From: JAHEAO01 sp942492375
Lineage (GTDB): Bacteria > Pseudomonadota > Alphaproteobacteria > Rhodobacterales > Rhodobacteraceae
Length of the DNA stretch: 64,000 nucleotides
Reading direction: 5' to 3'
Assembly (NCBI GenBank): GCA_942492375.1
Contig: CALOEL010000014.1
Location: 124,001 to 188,000, forward strand
Of this stretch, positions 1-8,483 are shown one piece after another. Each line of letters begins with the position of its first letter. The first letter of the stretch is position 1. The notes below the pieces were generated by a model. The model saw nothing but the letters and a program-made list of their open reading frames with translations, made no database searches and was not told the DNA's origin. The position numbers were made by a program, and so were the translations under genes.

Positions 1-811
1 AATGTCGCTGCATCGCGAAGAACATCATCACCGGCGGCAGGGCGGCAAGGATCGACCCGGCGCTGACGAGGTGCCACTGGGCGATCCACTGGCCGTTCAG
101 CGAGGACAGCCCTGCGGTGATCGGCTGCGAGTCCGGCGAATTCGACAGCACCGTGGCCCAGAAGAAGTCGTTCCAGATGAACGTGAAGATCAGCACGCTC
201 AGTGCCGCGATGGCCGGCCGCATAAGCGGCAGGACGACATACCAGAAGATCTTGATCTCGCTGACGCCCTCGACCCGTGCCGCCTCGATCAGTTCGAACG
301 GCAGCGCGCGGATGAAGTTGCGCATGAAGAGCGTACAGAAGCCGGTCTGGAACGCGATGTGGAACAGTGCCAATCCATACCAGGTGTTGTACATGCCCAG
401 GCTCAGCGTCAGGTCGCGCACCGGCACCATCAGAATCTGGAACGGCACGAAATTTCCGGCGACGAACATGAAGAATACCAGCAAGTTCAACTTGAACCGG
501 TAGATCGCCAGAGCGAACCCCGTCATGCAGGACAGCGCGACGGCGCCGATCACCGTCGGAACCGTGACCTTGAACGAGTTGAGCATGTAGGACGCCATAG
601 GCGAGTTCGCGAAAACCTCGACGTAGTTCGAGAAGGCGAGCGACGACGGCATGCCGAAATAGTTGCCCTGCGCCAGGTCCGAGGCCGGCCTGACGGATGT
701 CACTGCGACGCCGAGAAGCGGCAGGAGCCACAGCACCAGCGCCACCGGTACGGCGAGCTTGTAAAGCCATTGCGAGGCGGCGGGGGCTTGTTCGATCGGT
801 CGCGGAAACAT
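1..811 (-). CDS. Carbohydrate ABC transporter permease (MalG type), C-terminus cut by window edge
   Basis: Inner-membrane subunit of a sugar importer of the MalFGK type. Reading leftward from the ATG at 811, the protein begins MFPRPIEQAPAA, has a hydrophobic first segment and carries the coupling (EAA) loop EAARVEGVSEIKIFWYVVLP, typical of MalG-like permeases. About 270 residues are visible and the end lies outside the window. The upstream MalF-like gene stops one base before this ATG, so the two are translationally coupled. Binding-protein and ATPase genes of the same system follow at 1.8-5.0 kb. The sugar cannot be read from sequence. Confidence 0.88.
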   Translation of the reverse strand, partial: MFPRPIEQAPAASQWLYKLAVPVALVLWLLPLLGVAVTSVRPASDLAQGNYFGMPSSLAFSNYVEVFANSPMASYMLNSFKVTVPTVIGAVALSCMTGFALAIYRFKLNLLVFFMFVAGNFVPFQILMVPVRDLTLSLGMYNTWYGLALFHIAFQTGFCTLFMRNFIRALPFELIEAARVEGVSEIKIFWYVVLPLMRPAIAALSVLIFTFIWNDFFWATVLSNSPDSQPITAGLSSLNGQWIAQWHLVSAGSILAALPPVMMFFAMQRH

Positions 812-812
812 C

Positions 813-1742
813 CTAACGCTCCGTCTCGTCGCGCCACATCTTCCAGATGAAGCCCGAAATGAAGACCATCATGATGGCGAAGAGAACCACCGCGATCGCC
901 GCGCCATAGCCCATACGGTAGCCGTATTCCGACAGCGCCTGTTCATACATGTAGAAGGACAGCACGCGGCTGGACCCATAGGGGCCGCCATCGGTCATCA
1001 CCGAGACCAGATCGAACGACCGCAACGCGCCGATGACCGTCACGACCACCGCGATGAAGCTGGCCGGGCGAAGCTGCGGCAGGACGACGTGCCAGAGCAT
1101 CCGCCAGCCCTTCGCCCCGTCAAGCCGCGCCGCCTCGATCTGGTCGGGCGAGACGTTGTTGAGCCCGGTCAGATAGAGGATCATCACGTAGGCGATCTGC
1201 GGCCAGAGGCCCGCGCCGATGATCCCGTAGGTCACATATCGGTCGTCAGCAAGGATCGCCACGCCGGACCCGGTCAGGATCTCGATCAGCTTGTAGAGCA
1301 GGCCGAAATCGGGGGCATAGAACCAGGAGAAGATCAGACCCACCACGACCTGCGAGATCACGAATGGGAAGAAGAACAGTGATTTGTAAAGCCGCATGCC
1401 GCGGATCGTCTGGTTGAGGAAGACCGCGATCAAAAGGCCCGCCGGCACCGAGAGCATATAGAGAACCAGCCAGATGACGTTGTTCTTCAATGAGGTGTAG
1501 AACGCGTCGTCATCCATCAGCTCGACATAGTTGGACGTTCCGATCCAGGCTTTCTCGCCCAATCCGTCCCAGTCGTAGAAGCTGATCCACATGCTTTGGA
1601 AGATCGGGATGACGACATAGACCGCAAACATGATCAGTCCTGGCGCGAGGAACAGCCATGGCGCCAGGCGCCGCTGGTTCGCATTCCAGCGAGAGCGGGG
1701 CGGCGCTTCAGCGGTTGCGACGGGCAGGGCGGCACGGGTCAT
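813..1742 (-). CDS. Carbohydrate ABC transporter permease (MalF type)
   Basis: Membrane subunit of about 309 residues, the partner of the MalG-like protein downstream. A hydrophilic N-terminus is followed by a first membrane segment (WLFLAPGLIMFAVYVVIP) and further hydrophobic segments. The ATPase-coupling loop EAARLDGAKGWRMLWHVVLP lies in the C-terminal half, as is usual. The ATG at 1742 is preceded by GGAGA. It is transcribed after the binding-protein gene, from which it is separated by 66 bases holding a strong hairpin. Family membership is certain; substrate is not. Confidence 0.92.
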   Translation of the reverse strand: MTRAALPVATAEAPPRSRWNANQRRLAPWLFLAPGLIMFAVYVVIPIFQSMWISFYDWDGLGEKAWIGTSNYVELMDDDAFYTSLKNNVIWLVLYMLSVPAGLLIAVFLNQTIRGMRLYKSLFFFPFVISQVVVGLIFSWFYAPDFGLLYKLIEILTGSGVAILADDRYVTYGIIGAGLWPQIAYVMILYLTGLNNVSPDQIEAARLDGAKGWRMLWHVVLPQLRPASFIAVVVTVIGALRSFDLVSVMTDGGPYGSSRVLSFYMYEQALSEYGYRMGYGAAIAVVLFAIMMVFISGFIWKMWRDETER

Positions 1743-1778
1743 GCAAGGGTCTCCACGTCGGTCTGCGATCGTTGGGAA

Positions 1779-1801
1779 GGCGGCCGGAAGGTCCGGCCGC
1801 C
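1779..1801 (-). promoter_or_regulatory. Intra-operon hairpin after the sugar-binding-protein gene
   Basis: Perfect 9-bp inverted repeat GGCGGCCGG - AAGGT - CCGGCCGCC, 7 bases past the stop of the binding-protein gene and before the MalF-like gene. There is no U tract, so partial termination or 3'-end mRNA protection is more likely than full termination. The expected effect is more binding protein than permease, as known for malE-malF. Confidence 0.6.
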
Positions 1802-1808
1802 CGCATCG

Positions 1809-3056
1809 TCACTTGTAGATGCGCTCTCGTGCTTTCTCGAGACGCTCGAGGATGTTGTCGAGGTTGTCCGGCTTGACCATGAATTCCTGAAAGCCCTCCA
1901 TCCCTGCCTTGGCCATCTCGGCCGGAGCGTCGCGGTCAAAGAACTGCGCGATGCCGCCTTCGGCTGTCGACAGCATCTCGAACCCTTGCTGCAGATACGG
2001 ATCTTCCGGCACCGTGGCGTCCTTGTTGATCGGAAGCTGGCCCATCGCCGCGTTGATCTTGTTCTGCGCTTCAGCGCTTGCAAGATAGGCAAGGAATTTC
2101 TTCGCATCCTCGGGGTTCGTCGCGCTGGACGGAATGTGGACAGTGTCTGTCGGCGCGTCTTCAGCCCGCGGAACGCCCGGGGTGATTTCCGGGAAGCTCA
2201 TGAAACCGAGGTTGTCGTTCGTCATCCCGCCCTCCTTGAAGACGGCGACGGCGAAGTTGCCCATGACGTAGTTCGCGGCCTTGCCCTGCACGAGCAGCGC
2301 GGCGGCGTCCTGCCAGTCGATCGCGGCGTGGTTCTTGGTGATGTAGGGCTGGATCTTGGCCCATTCCGCGAACGTTGCCTTGACCCGATCGTCGGTCCAC
2401 GCAACCTCGCCGGCGGTCAGATCCATGTGGAACTCGTAACCGTTGGTGCGCAGGTTCATGTAATCGAAGATTCCGGCAGCCGGCCACAGCGCCTTCGTTC
2501 CCGTGGTCAGGCAGTCGATACCCGCCGCCGCGAAAGTCTCGCAATTTGCGACAAACTGGTCCCAGGTCACGCCGTCAGAGCCCGGCAATTCGACGCCGGC
2601 CGCCTCGTAGGCGTCCTTGTTGTAGTAGATGCCCCACTGATAATAGGTGTAGGGAACACCCCATTGCTTGTCGTCGATCGTCATCGAGGCGAGCGCCGAG
2701 CCGAGCGAGTCCTTCAGGCCGTTGGCTTCCCAGACATCCGACACGTCCATGAATTGGCCCGATGTCACGAATGGCGCCATGCGATTCCCGGCGTACCAGT
2801 TGGCCAAGTCCGGCGCGTCGGCGGTCAGGAAGTTGCGGATCGCGGTCTTGTAGCCTTCATGGTCGAAGTTGTTCAGCTGGACGTCGATATCCGGATTGGC
2901 CGCCTCGAAATCCACGATGACCTGTTCCATCGCCGCTAGCGGCGCGGGATCGAAGTCTGCATTGTATTTGACGATGCGCTTGTCTTGAGCGACGGCCGCC
3001 GTTGTCGTCAACAGAACGGCTGTCAGGGCCAGGGCGCCCTTCACGACTTGGAACAT
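1809..3056 (-). CDS. Extracellular sugar-binding protein of the ABC transporter
   Basis: Periplasmic solute-binding protein of 415 residues, of the family that includes MalE and UgpB. The start at 3056 is chosen because GGGAGGAAACA precedes the ATG and a Sec signal peptide follows (MFQVVKGALALTAVLLTTTAAVAQ). The frame stays open upstream of this ATG, but that part runs through the divergent regulator gene and is not coding. The mature part has the expected fold signatures, such as FEAANPDIDVQ near the N-terminus and WGVPYTYYQWGIYYNKDAY around residues 115-140. It is the first gene of the leftward operon and is divergent from the IclR gene. Confidence 0.93.
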   Translation of the reverse strand: MFQVVKGALALTAVLLTTTAAVAQDKRIVKYNADFDPAPLAAMEQVIVDFEAANPDIDVQLNNFDHEGYKTAIRNFLTADAPDLANWYAGNRMAPFVTSGQFMDVSDVWEANGLKDSLGSALASMTIDDKQWGVPYTYYQWGIYYNKDAYEAAGVELPGSDGVTWDQFVANCETFAAAGIDCLTTGTKALWPAAGIFDYMNLRTNGYEFHMDLTAGEVAWTDDRVKATFAEWAKIQPYITKNHAAIDWQDAAALLVQGKAANYVMGNFAVAVFKEGGMTNDNLGFMSFPEITPGVPRAEDAPTDTVHIPSSATNPEDAKKFLAYLASAEAQNKINAAMGQLPINKDATVPEDPYLQQGFEMLSTAEGGIAQFFDRDAPAEMAKAGMEGFQEFMVKPDNLDNILERLEKARERIYK

Positions 3057-3072
3057 TGTTTCCTCCCGTTTG

Positions 3073-3112
3073 GTTTCATTCAGTGAAACTACGTCTTGAA
3101 TAGTGGAAACTA
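3073..3112. promoter_or_regulatory. Candidate IclR operator in the divergent intergenic region
   Basis: Between the binding-protein gene and the IclR gene lies a perfect inverted repeat GTTTCA-TTCAG-TGAAAC (3073-3089). A second related half-site AGTGGAAACTA lies at 3102-3112, echoing AGTGAAACTA at 3082-3091 (starts 20 bp, about two helical turns, apart). The site is well placed to control both directions. Binding by the adjacent IclR protein is inferred. Confidence 0.5.
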
Positions 3113-3158
3113 TGTACGCTAAGCTGATGCCTGTCAACAGAGTCGCGAAGGAGGGCTG

Positions 3159-3959
3159 ATGTCGTCGGAAGGCCATGCCGATGGAACCGTGGGGAAGGCT
3201 CTGGACGTGCTTGACATGGTCGCCGAGCGTGGCGGACCGGTCCGGTTCTCTGAGCTTCTCGAAACATCGCGCTATCCGAAGGCCACGCTTTACCGCCTCA
3301 TCCAGACCCTGACAAAGCAGCACATGCTGCGCCAGGACCCCGACAGCGGCACCTATACGCTCGGAATGCGGCTTGTGCGGCTGGCGCATAGCGCTTGGGC
3401 CCAAAGCTCGCTTGCCCCGCTTGCGCGCGAGCATATCGACAGGCTGTCGCGCGAAACCGGCGAAACCATCCATCTGGCCCAGCTCGATCGTGGGCAGGTG
3501 CTTTATGTCGACAAGCGGAATGCCGTCCGCACAATCGAGATGTTCGCAGAAGCCGGCAAGGTCGGGCCGGCCTATTGCACCGGGGTCGGCAAGGCGATGC
3601 TGGCCTATCTGGACGAGCCTGCACTGGCCGATGCCCTGAAAGCCCAAAGCTTCTACCGCCACACGCCGAATACGATAACCAATGAACAGGATCTGCGCAG
3701 CGAACTTGCGCAGATACGCATGCGCGGCTGGGCCTTTGACCGGGAAGAGCACGAACCCGGTATCATTTGCTGCGCCGTTCCGATTCTGACGGCAGCGGGA
3801 CGCGCGCTTGGGGCGATGTCTCTCACGTCCTCGACGATGCGGACGACCCTGGACCAGCTCGGCACGATGGCGGTGAAGCTGCAGGACGTAGCCGGAAAGA
3901 TCGCAAGCGATGCGGAAAGCTGGCGCTTTCCTGAACAAGCAAGACTGGTGGAGGACTAA
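3159..3959 (+). CDS. IclR-family transcriptional regulator
   Basis: DNA-binding regulator of 266 residues. A winged helix-turn-helix occupies about residues 10-70 (VGKALDVLDMVAERGG, then RYPKATLYRLIQTL as recognition helix). The IclR effector domain follows at about 85-255, with the family stretch VGKAMLAYL. The ATG at 3159 has AAGGAGGG just upstream. It is divergent from the sugar-binding-protein gene and abuts the ATPase gene, whose ATG follows its TAA directly. It probably senses the transported sugar or a breakdown product and controls both arms of the transporter locus. Confidence 0.93.
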   Translation: MSSEGHADGTVGKALDVLDMVAERGGPVRFSELLETSRYPKATLYRLIQTLTKQHMLRQDPDSGTYTLGMRLVRLAHSAWAQSSLAPLAREHIDRLSRETGETIHLAQLDRGQVLYVDKRNAVRTIEMFAEAGKVGPAYCTGVGKAMLAYLDEPALADALKAQSFYRHTPNTITNEQDLRSELAQIRMRGWAFDREEHEPGIICCAVPILTAAGRALGAMSLTSSTMRTTLDQLGTMAVKLQDVAGKIASDAESWRFPEQARLVED

Positions 3960-5021
3960 ATGACCGGCGTAACGCTGAACAATGTCGTCAAGAAATTTGG
4001 CCCGGTAGGTGTCATCCACGGCGTCGACCTGCAGGTCGAGCATGGAGAGTTCTGCGTGTTCGTCGGCCCGTCAGGCTGCGGAAAATCGACGCTGCTCCGG
4101 ATGGTTGCGGGGTTGGAACAGACCACTGCCGGCACGATCCACATCGGCGAACGGGACGTGACCAACCTCGACCCGGTGGAACGCGGCGTGGCGATGGTCT
4201 TTCAGACCTACGCGCTTTATCCGCATATGACCGTCGCGGAAAACATGGGCTTCGGGCTGAAGATGAACGGCCACCCGAAGGATGAGATCGCGAGCAAGGT
4301 GGCCGAGGCCAGCCGGATCCTGAAACTCGACGATTATCTCCAGCGCAAACCCAAGGCCCTGTCCGGCGGCCAGCGTCAGCGTGTGGCGATCGGACGCGCG
4401 ATTGTTCGGGGACCCGAAGTCTTCTTGTTCGACGAGCCGCTGTCGAACCTTGACGCAGAGCTGCGCGTGGATATGCGGGTGGAAATCGCGCGGCTTCACA
4501 AAGAGATCGGTGCGACCATGATCTACGTCACGCATGATCAGGTCGAGGCGATGACCTTGGCCGACAAGATCGTGGTACTGCGTGCCGGCCGCATCGAGCA
4601 GGTCGGCAGCCCTATGGAGCTTTACAGCGATCCGGGCAACAAGTTCGTCGCGGGCTTCATCGGATCGCCGAGCATGAACTTCCTGGAGGGTGTCGTGGAG
4701 GCTGGCAAGGTTCGCATTCCCGCGCTCGGCAATGCGATCATCGAAACCGACACAGCGCTGCCCGCTGCAGGCCGGAAGGTGCTTGTCGGCCTGCGACCGC
4801 AGCACCTGACGGTCACCGCCGCGGCCTCCGACATCAAGCTTGATATCCGAGAGCGACTAGGCGGCGTGTCATACGACTACCTCAACACGCCGCAAGGCGA
4901 ACGGCTGATCGTCGAGTCGCGCAATGACGAGATGATTCTGGAAGGGACTCCAGTCAAAGTCGGTTTCGATCCCGAAAGCGCGCTGTTCTTCGACCCTGAT
5001 ACAGAGGATCGGTTGCGCTGA
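3960..5021 (+). CDS. Sugar ABC transporter ATP-binding protein (MalK/UgpC type)
   Basis: Cytoplasmic ATPase of 353 residues that energises the carbohydrate importer. Walker A GPSGCGKST lies near residue 40, signature LSGGQRQRVAIGRAI near 135, Walker B VFLFDEPLSNLD just after, and the switch histidine in YVTHDQVEAMTLAD. A C-terminal regulatory (TOBE/OB) region of about 110 residues is present, as in MalK and UgpC. The start codon directly follows the IclR stop codon, so the two are translationally coupled. The rest of the transporter is on the opposite strand, an arrangement that lets the regulator and ATPase be made together. Confidence 0.94.
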   Translation: MTGVTLNNVVKKFGPVGVIHGVDLQVEHGEFCVFVGPSGCGKSTLLRMVAGLEQTTAGTIHIGERDVTNLDPVERGVAMVFQTYALYPHMTVAENMGFGLKMNGHPKDEIASKVAEASRILKLDDYLQRKPKALSGGQRQRVAIGRAIVRGPEVFLFDEPLSNLDAELRVDMRVEIARLHKEIGATMIYVTHDQVEAMTLADKIVVLRAGRIEQVGSPMELYSDPGNKFVAGFIGSPSMNFLEGVVEAGKVRIPALGNAIIETDTALPAAGRKVLVGLRPQHLTVTAAASDIKLDIRERLGGVSYDYLNTPQGERLIVESRNDEMILEGTPVKVGFDPESALFFDPDTEDRLR

Positions 5022-5063
5022 CCGCGAGAGCGAGGCCGCGGCCAGCTTGATACAGAAAGCTCA

Positions 5064-6428
5064 CTATCCTGCCGCATTGCGGATCGTCCGCAGCGCATCC
5101 TTCAGTCCCTCCTCCAGCGTGGGATGGTAGAACGGCCGGGCGAGCAGGTCAGACGCGGTCTGCCCGACCGACCAGGCCAGCAAATGCGTCAAGTGTTCCG
5201 CCTCGGGGGCGCAGAGAGAGGCAGCGGAAATCTTGCCGGACTGTCGGTGCGCGTAGATCCGCACCAGCCCGTCATCGCGCTGTTCGATCCTGGCCCTGCC
5301 CTGATCAGCGTAGCTTGCTTCACCCATGACGAACTCGTCGTCCTCGGGATCAGGTGGCGTGCCGATGGTAGCCGATCCAGGCCGGGTGAAGACGACGGCC
5401 ATGTTGACACCGCAATCGCGTTTCGCGACATCAGGCCAGCACGCCGCGTTGTGTCCTGCATGCTCGCCCTCGGCCGTGGCTTCGTGCAGGACAGGCCGAA
5501 AGCCGTTGGCATCGCCCGCCATGAAGATCGGTGCGTCACCGCATTGCAGGGTCTGCGGGTCGAATTCCGGCATGCCCTTGTCGTCCAGCGTCAAGCCCGC
5601 TTCGGCCAGATCCAGGCCATCCAGAACCGGAGGCCGTCCCACCGCGACAAGCAGCCGCGCGAATGTCGCTTGCCCCTGCCGCCAAGAGACGGTCACGCCA
5701 TCGGAGGTCGAACTGATCGAGATTTCGGCCCGCAGCCGGATGGTGAATTCCTGCGAGAGCGCCCGGTGCAGCACGTCCGACACCTGCTGGTCGGCTAGTC
5801 CAGCGATGCTCCCGCTTTGCTCGAACACCTCTACCCTGACTCCAAGTCGCGACAACGCCTGAGCCAGTTCAAGCCCCAGCGGTCCCGCGCCGATGACACC
5901 GACGGACTCTGGCAACTCCTCTAATTCGAACAGGGATTCGTTGGTCAGCGACAAGTGACCCACGGAGGCGAACTCATCGGGGATCGCCGGTCTGGCACCT
6001 GTCGCGACAACGACCGCCCCGGCCGAGATCGTGGTCCCGTCGTCAAGCCGCAGCTTGTTTCGGTCAACGAAACGCGCCTTGGCGCGAATGCAGACATCTT
6101 CGGGCAGGTCGGCAATGTTGGATTTGACCGCAGACACGAAATGGTCTCTCTCGGCGCGCAGGCGCCGCATCACTGCGGCGCCATCGACCGCGACATTCGT
6201 GGATATGCCGAATCCCTCTGCCTTGCGCGCGGCATGGGCGGCATCGGCGGCTGCGATCAGCAGTTTCGAAGGCATGCATCCTACCGTCGCACAGGTCGTG
6301 CCGCTGAATTCCGGATCGATCAGCCGTGTCGACGCACCCGCCCGCCGTGCCGCATGCTCTGCACTCAGACCAGCAGTACCCGCCCCGATGACCGCCACGT
6401 CGCAGTCGAAGTCTTCGGTCTTGGCCAA
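5064..6428 (-). CDS. Dihydrolipoamide dehydrogenase-like FAD disulfide oxidoreductase
   Basis: Flavoprotein of 454 residues in the pyridine-nucleotide disulfide oxidoreductase class I family. An FAD-binding Rossmann motif starts at about residue 12 (VAVIGAGTAGLSAEHAARRAG), the redox-active pair sits in TTCATVGCMPSK (C-x4-C) and the NAD(P)-binding motif is VGVIGAGPLGLELAQAL. The C-terminal dimer region has YHPTLEE, matching the His-Glu pair of the family. No ATG lies near the FAD motif; a TTG at 6428 with GGAGA upstream is the best start. It is the last gene after the two demethylase-like genes (71-base gap), which suggests a redox role there, possibly as an L-protein-like partner. No lipoyl domain is present. 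Confidence 0.82.
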   Translation of the reverse strand: MAKTEDFDCDVAVIGAGTAGLSAEHAARRAGASTRLIDPEFSGTTCATVGCMPSKLLIAAADAAHAARKAEGFGISTNVAVDGAAVMRRLRAERDHFVSAVKSNIADLPEDVCIRAKARFVDRNKLRLDDGTTISAGAVVVATGARPAIPDEFASVGHLSLTNESLFELEELPESVGVIGAGPLGLELAQALSRLGVRVEVFEQSGSIAGLADQQVSDVLHRALSQEFTIRLRAEISISSTSDGVTVSWRQGQATFARLLVAVGRPPVLDGLDLAEAGLTLDDKGMPEFDPQTLQCGDAPIFMAGDANGFRPVLHEATAEGEHAGHNAACWPDVAKRDCGVNMAVVFTRPGSATIGTPPDPEDDEFVMGEASYADQGRARIEQRDDGLVRIYAHRQSGKISAASLCAPEAEHLTHLLAWSVGQTASDLLARPFYHPTLEEGLKDALRTIRNAAG

Positions 6429-6499
6429 GAGGTTCTCCGGTCAGGTGATTGGATCGCGTCCGGTGTCAACTCCACGTCCACCGGATCGGTTCCGGCTGA

Positions 6500-8482
6500 T
6501 CAGAGCGCCAGCCCGACCTTGCGGCCTTCGAAGATCGCCATGGCCGCGTTGCGGGGGGCGTTGGCGTCGCCGATCGACCGAGTTGCGACGCCCTTGGTTT
6601 CCAGATCATGCCGCAGGGACGCATCGGCGACATTTGCCGTCGCCAGCACAAGGGCGTCGGACGCGACCAACTCTGTTTCGCCAGTCAGCAACGAAACGAC
6701 GACCGCTCCCTCCGCCGTCCACTCGGCAATAGCGGTATCGGTGACGAACCGCGCCCCATGTTTAGCCAGCGCCCTCCGCAGCGGCCAGTCCGTGGCCGAA
6801 CGCTGCAACTCTTTTCCAACCAGCGCATCGGGGGTGACAACAGCCACGTCATGACCCTGTTCGGCCAGCCACCAGGCGGTGCCGCAGCCGCGCCAGTTGC
6901 CACCCTCGTCCAGCACGACAACGCGCTTGCCCGGCCGTGCGGCGCGGCGCATCACGTCCTCGGCGGACCAGACCCGGCCCAGGGCGATGCCGGGCAGGCT
7001 ATCCAGATGCGGCAAGGCCTTTTGGAAGCCGGTTCCGGGTGGCAGCGATCCAGTTGCAAGGATCACGCGATCTGCGCCTAACGCGGTAATGTCCTCGGCG
7101 TCTAGGTAGGTGTTGAACCGCAGGTCGACGCCCAGCCGATCAAGCTGCCGGCCATACCAGTTCAGCAGATCGGTGATCTGGCCGCGTCGGGGCTGCAGGC
7201 CGGCCAAGCGGAACTGGCCACCCAGTTCGGGTCCTGCCTCCGCCAATGTCACATCATGCCCGCGTTCGGCCGCGACGCGCGCGGCCTCCAGCCCTGCCGG
7301 GCCGCCGCCGACGACCAGCACACCGACCGGTGTATCGATTGGACTGAACCGGTCGCCGCCCCAGAGGTGTTCATGCCCCGCAGACGGGTTGACGAGGCAG
7401 GAGATGTAGTAGTCTCGGCTGCGCCGACCCCAGCATTGCTGGTTGCACGAGATGCAGCCCCTTATCTCGCCGTCACGCCCCACCTCTGCCTTGGCGACAA
7501 GATGCGGGTCGGCGATCTGGCCCCGCACGATCGACACCAGATCGGCCTCGCCCGCGCCCAGGACGGTGTTGGCATTTTCGGGCGTGCGGATGTGGCTTTC
7601 GGCGGTGACGACCGCGTGCGTGACGACCCGCTTCAGCCGCGCGGCCAGGTCGACGCCCAGCTTCTCGCCGTAAAGGAAGGTCGGCATCAGCTTGTAGAAA
7701 TCGAAATAGCTGCCCGAGCCGCAGGTAACATAGTCCATCAGCCGCTCGGCGTCGTGCAGCGCGACGATCTCGGCCATGTCCTCGCGGCTGAGCGCGGCCT
7801 GCACGTCGGGCTCGTCGTTCACCGCAAGGCCGATGATGAACTCCTGGCCGCAGGCCGCCCGGATCCGGCGCAGGATCTCGCGCGAGAGTCGGGTGCGGTT
7901 CTCCAGACTGCCGCCCCAAAGGTCGCAGCGCCGGTTGGAGAACGGCGTCCAGAACTGGTCGAGCAGGCAGTGATAGGCAGCCCAGACCTCGACCCCGTCG
8001 AAGCCGGCCTTCCGGCACCGGATCGCGGCCTGCACGAAACCGTCGATCGTTTCCTCGATATCGGCCTCGCTCATCTGATGGCTGGCGTCGCTGTCGTGCC
8101 AGCTTGGCCCGCCCGAAGGCGACCAGGCGGCGTGCCAGGAATTGTCGCCGTCGCCATGCGCACCGACATGGTAAAGCTGCTGGATCATCACCGTGCCATG
8201 CGCATGGCACGCCTCGGTGATGCGGCGGAAATGCGGGATCACCGCGTCGTCGCCGGGACGGAAGTTGCCGCGCGTCAGCACGGCGGCGGCATGGACCGGC
8301 ATCGGCTCGACCACGATCATCGCGGCCCCGCCCATCGCACGTTCGCGGTAGTAGGCCAGGTGCTGGTCCCCTGGCAGGCCGTCTTGCGCCATGTTCGTGG
8401 TATGGGCGCCAAAGACGATGCGGTTCTTCAGGGTCCTGTTCCGCAAGCGCAGGGGCTGGAAGACATGCGGGAAGGCCGTCAT
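6500..8482 (-). CDS. FMN/FAD oxidoreductase of the N-methylproline / dimethylglycine demethylase type (OYE-like)
   Basis: Protein of 660 residues built like trimethylamine dehydrogenase and 2,4-dienoyl-CoA reductase. An Old Yellow Enzyme TIM barrel (about 1-365) comes first, then a four-cysteine iron-sulfur motif CISCNQQC plus C eleven residues later, then FAD/NAD(P) domains (VGVLVVGGGPAGLEAARVAAERG at about 395). The substrate region resembles bacterial amine demethylases, from family memory. The ATG at 8482 is separated by one base from the stop of the related upstream gene. Expected chemistry is oxidative N-demethylation of a secondary or tertiary amine, with electrons passed through FMN and Fe-S to FAD. 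Confidence 0.82.
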   Translation of the reverse strand: MTAFPHVFQPLRLRNRTLKNRIVFGAHTTNMAQDGLPGDQHLAYYRERAMGGAAMIVVEPMPVHAAAVLTRGNFRPGDDAVIPHFRRITEACHAHGTVMIQQLYHVGAHGDGDNSWHAAWSPSGGPSWHDSDASHQMSEADIEETIDGFVQAAIRCRKAGFDGVEVWAAYHCLLDQFWTPFSNRRCDLWGGSLENRTRLSREILRRIRAACGQEFIIGLAVNDEPDVQAALSREDMAEIVALHDAERLMDYVTCGSGSYFDFYKLMPTFLYGEKLGVDLAARLKRVVTHAVVTAESHIRTPENANTVLGAGEADLVSIVRGQIADPHLVAKAEVGRDGEIRGCISCNQQCWGRRSRDYYISCLVNPSAGHEHLWGGDRFSPIDTPVGVLVVGGGPAGLEAARVAAERGHDVTLAEAGPELGGQFRLAGLQPRRGQITDLLNWYGRQLDRLGVDLRFNTYLDAEDITALGADRVILATGSLPPGTGFQKALPHLDSLPGIALGRVWSAEDVMRRAARPGKRVVVLDEGGNWRGCGTAWWLAEQGHDVAVVTPDALVGKELQRSATDWPLRRALAKHGARFVTDTAIAEWTAEGAVVVSLLTGETELVASDALVLATANVADASLRHDLETKGVATRSIGDANAPRNAAMAIFEGRKVGLAL

Positions 8483-8483
8483 A

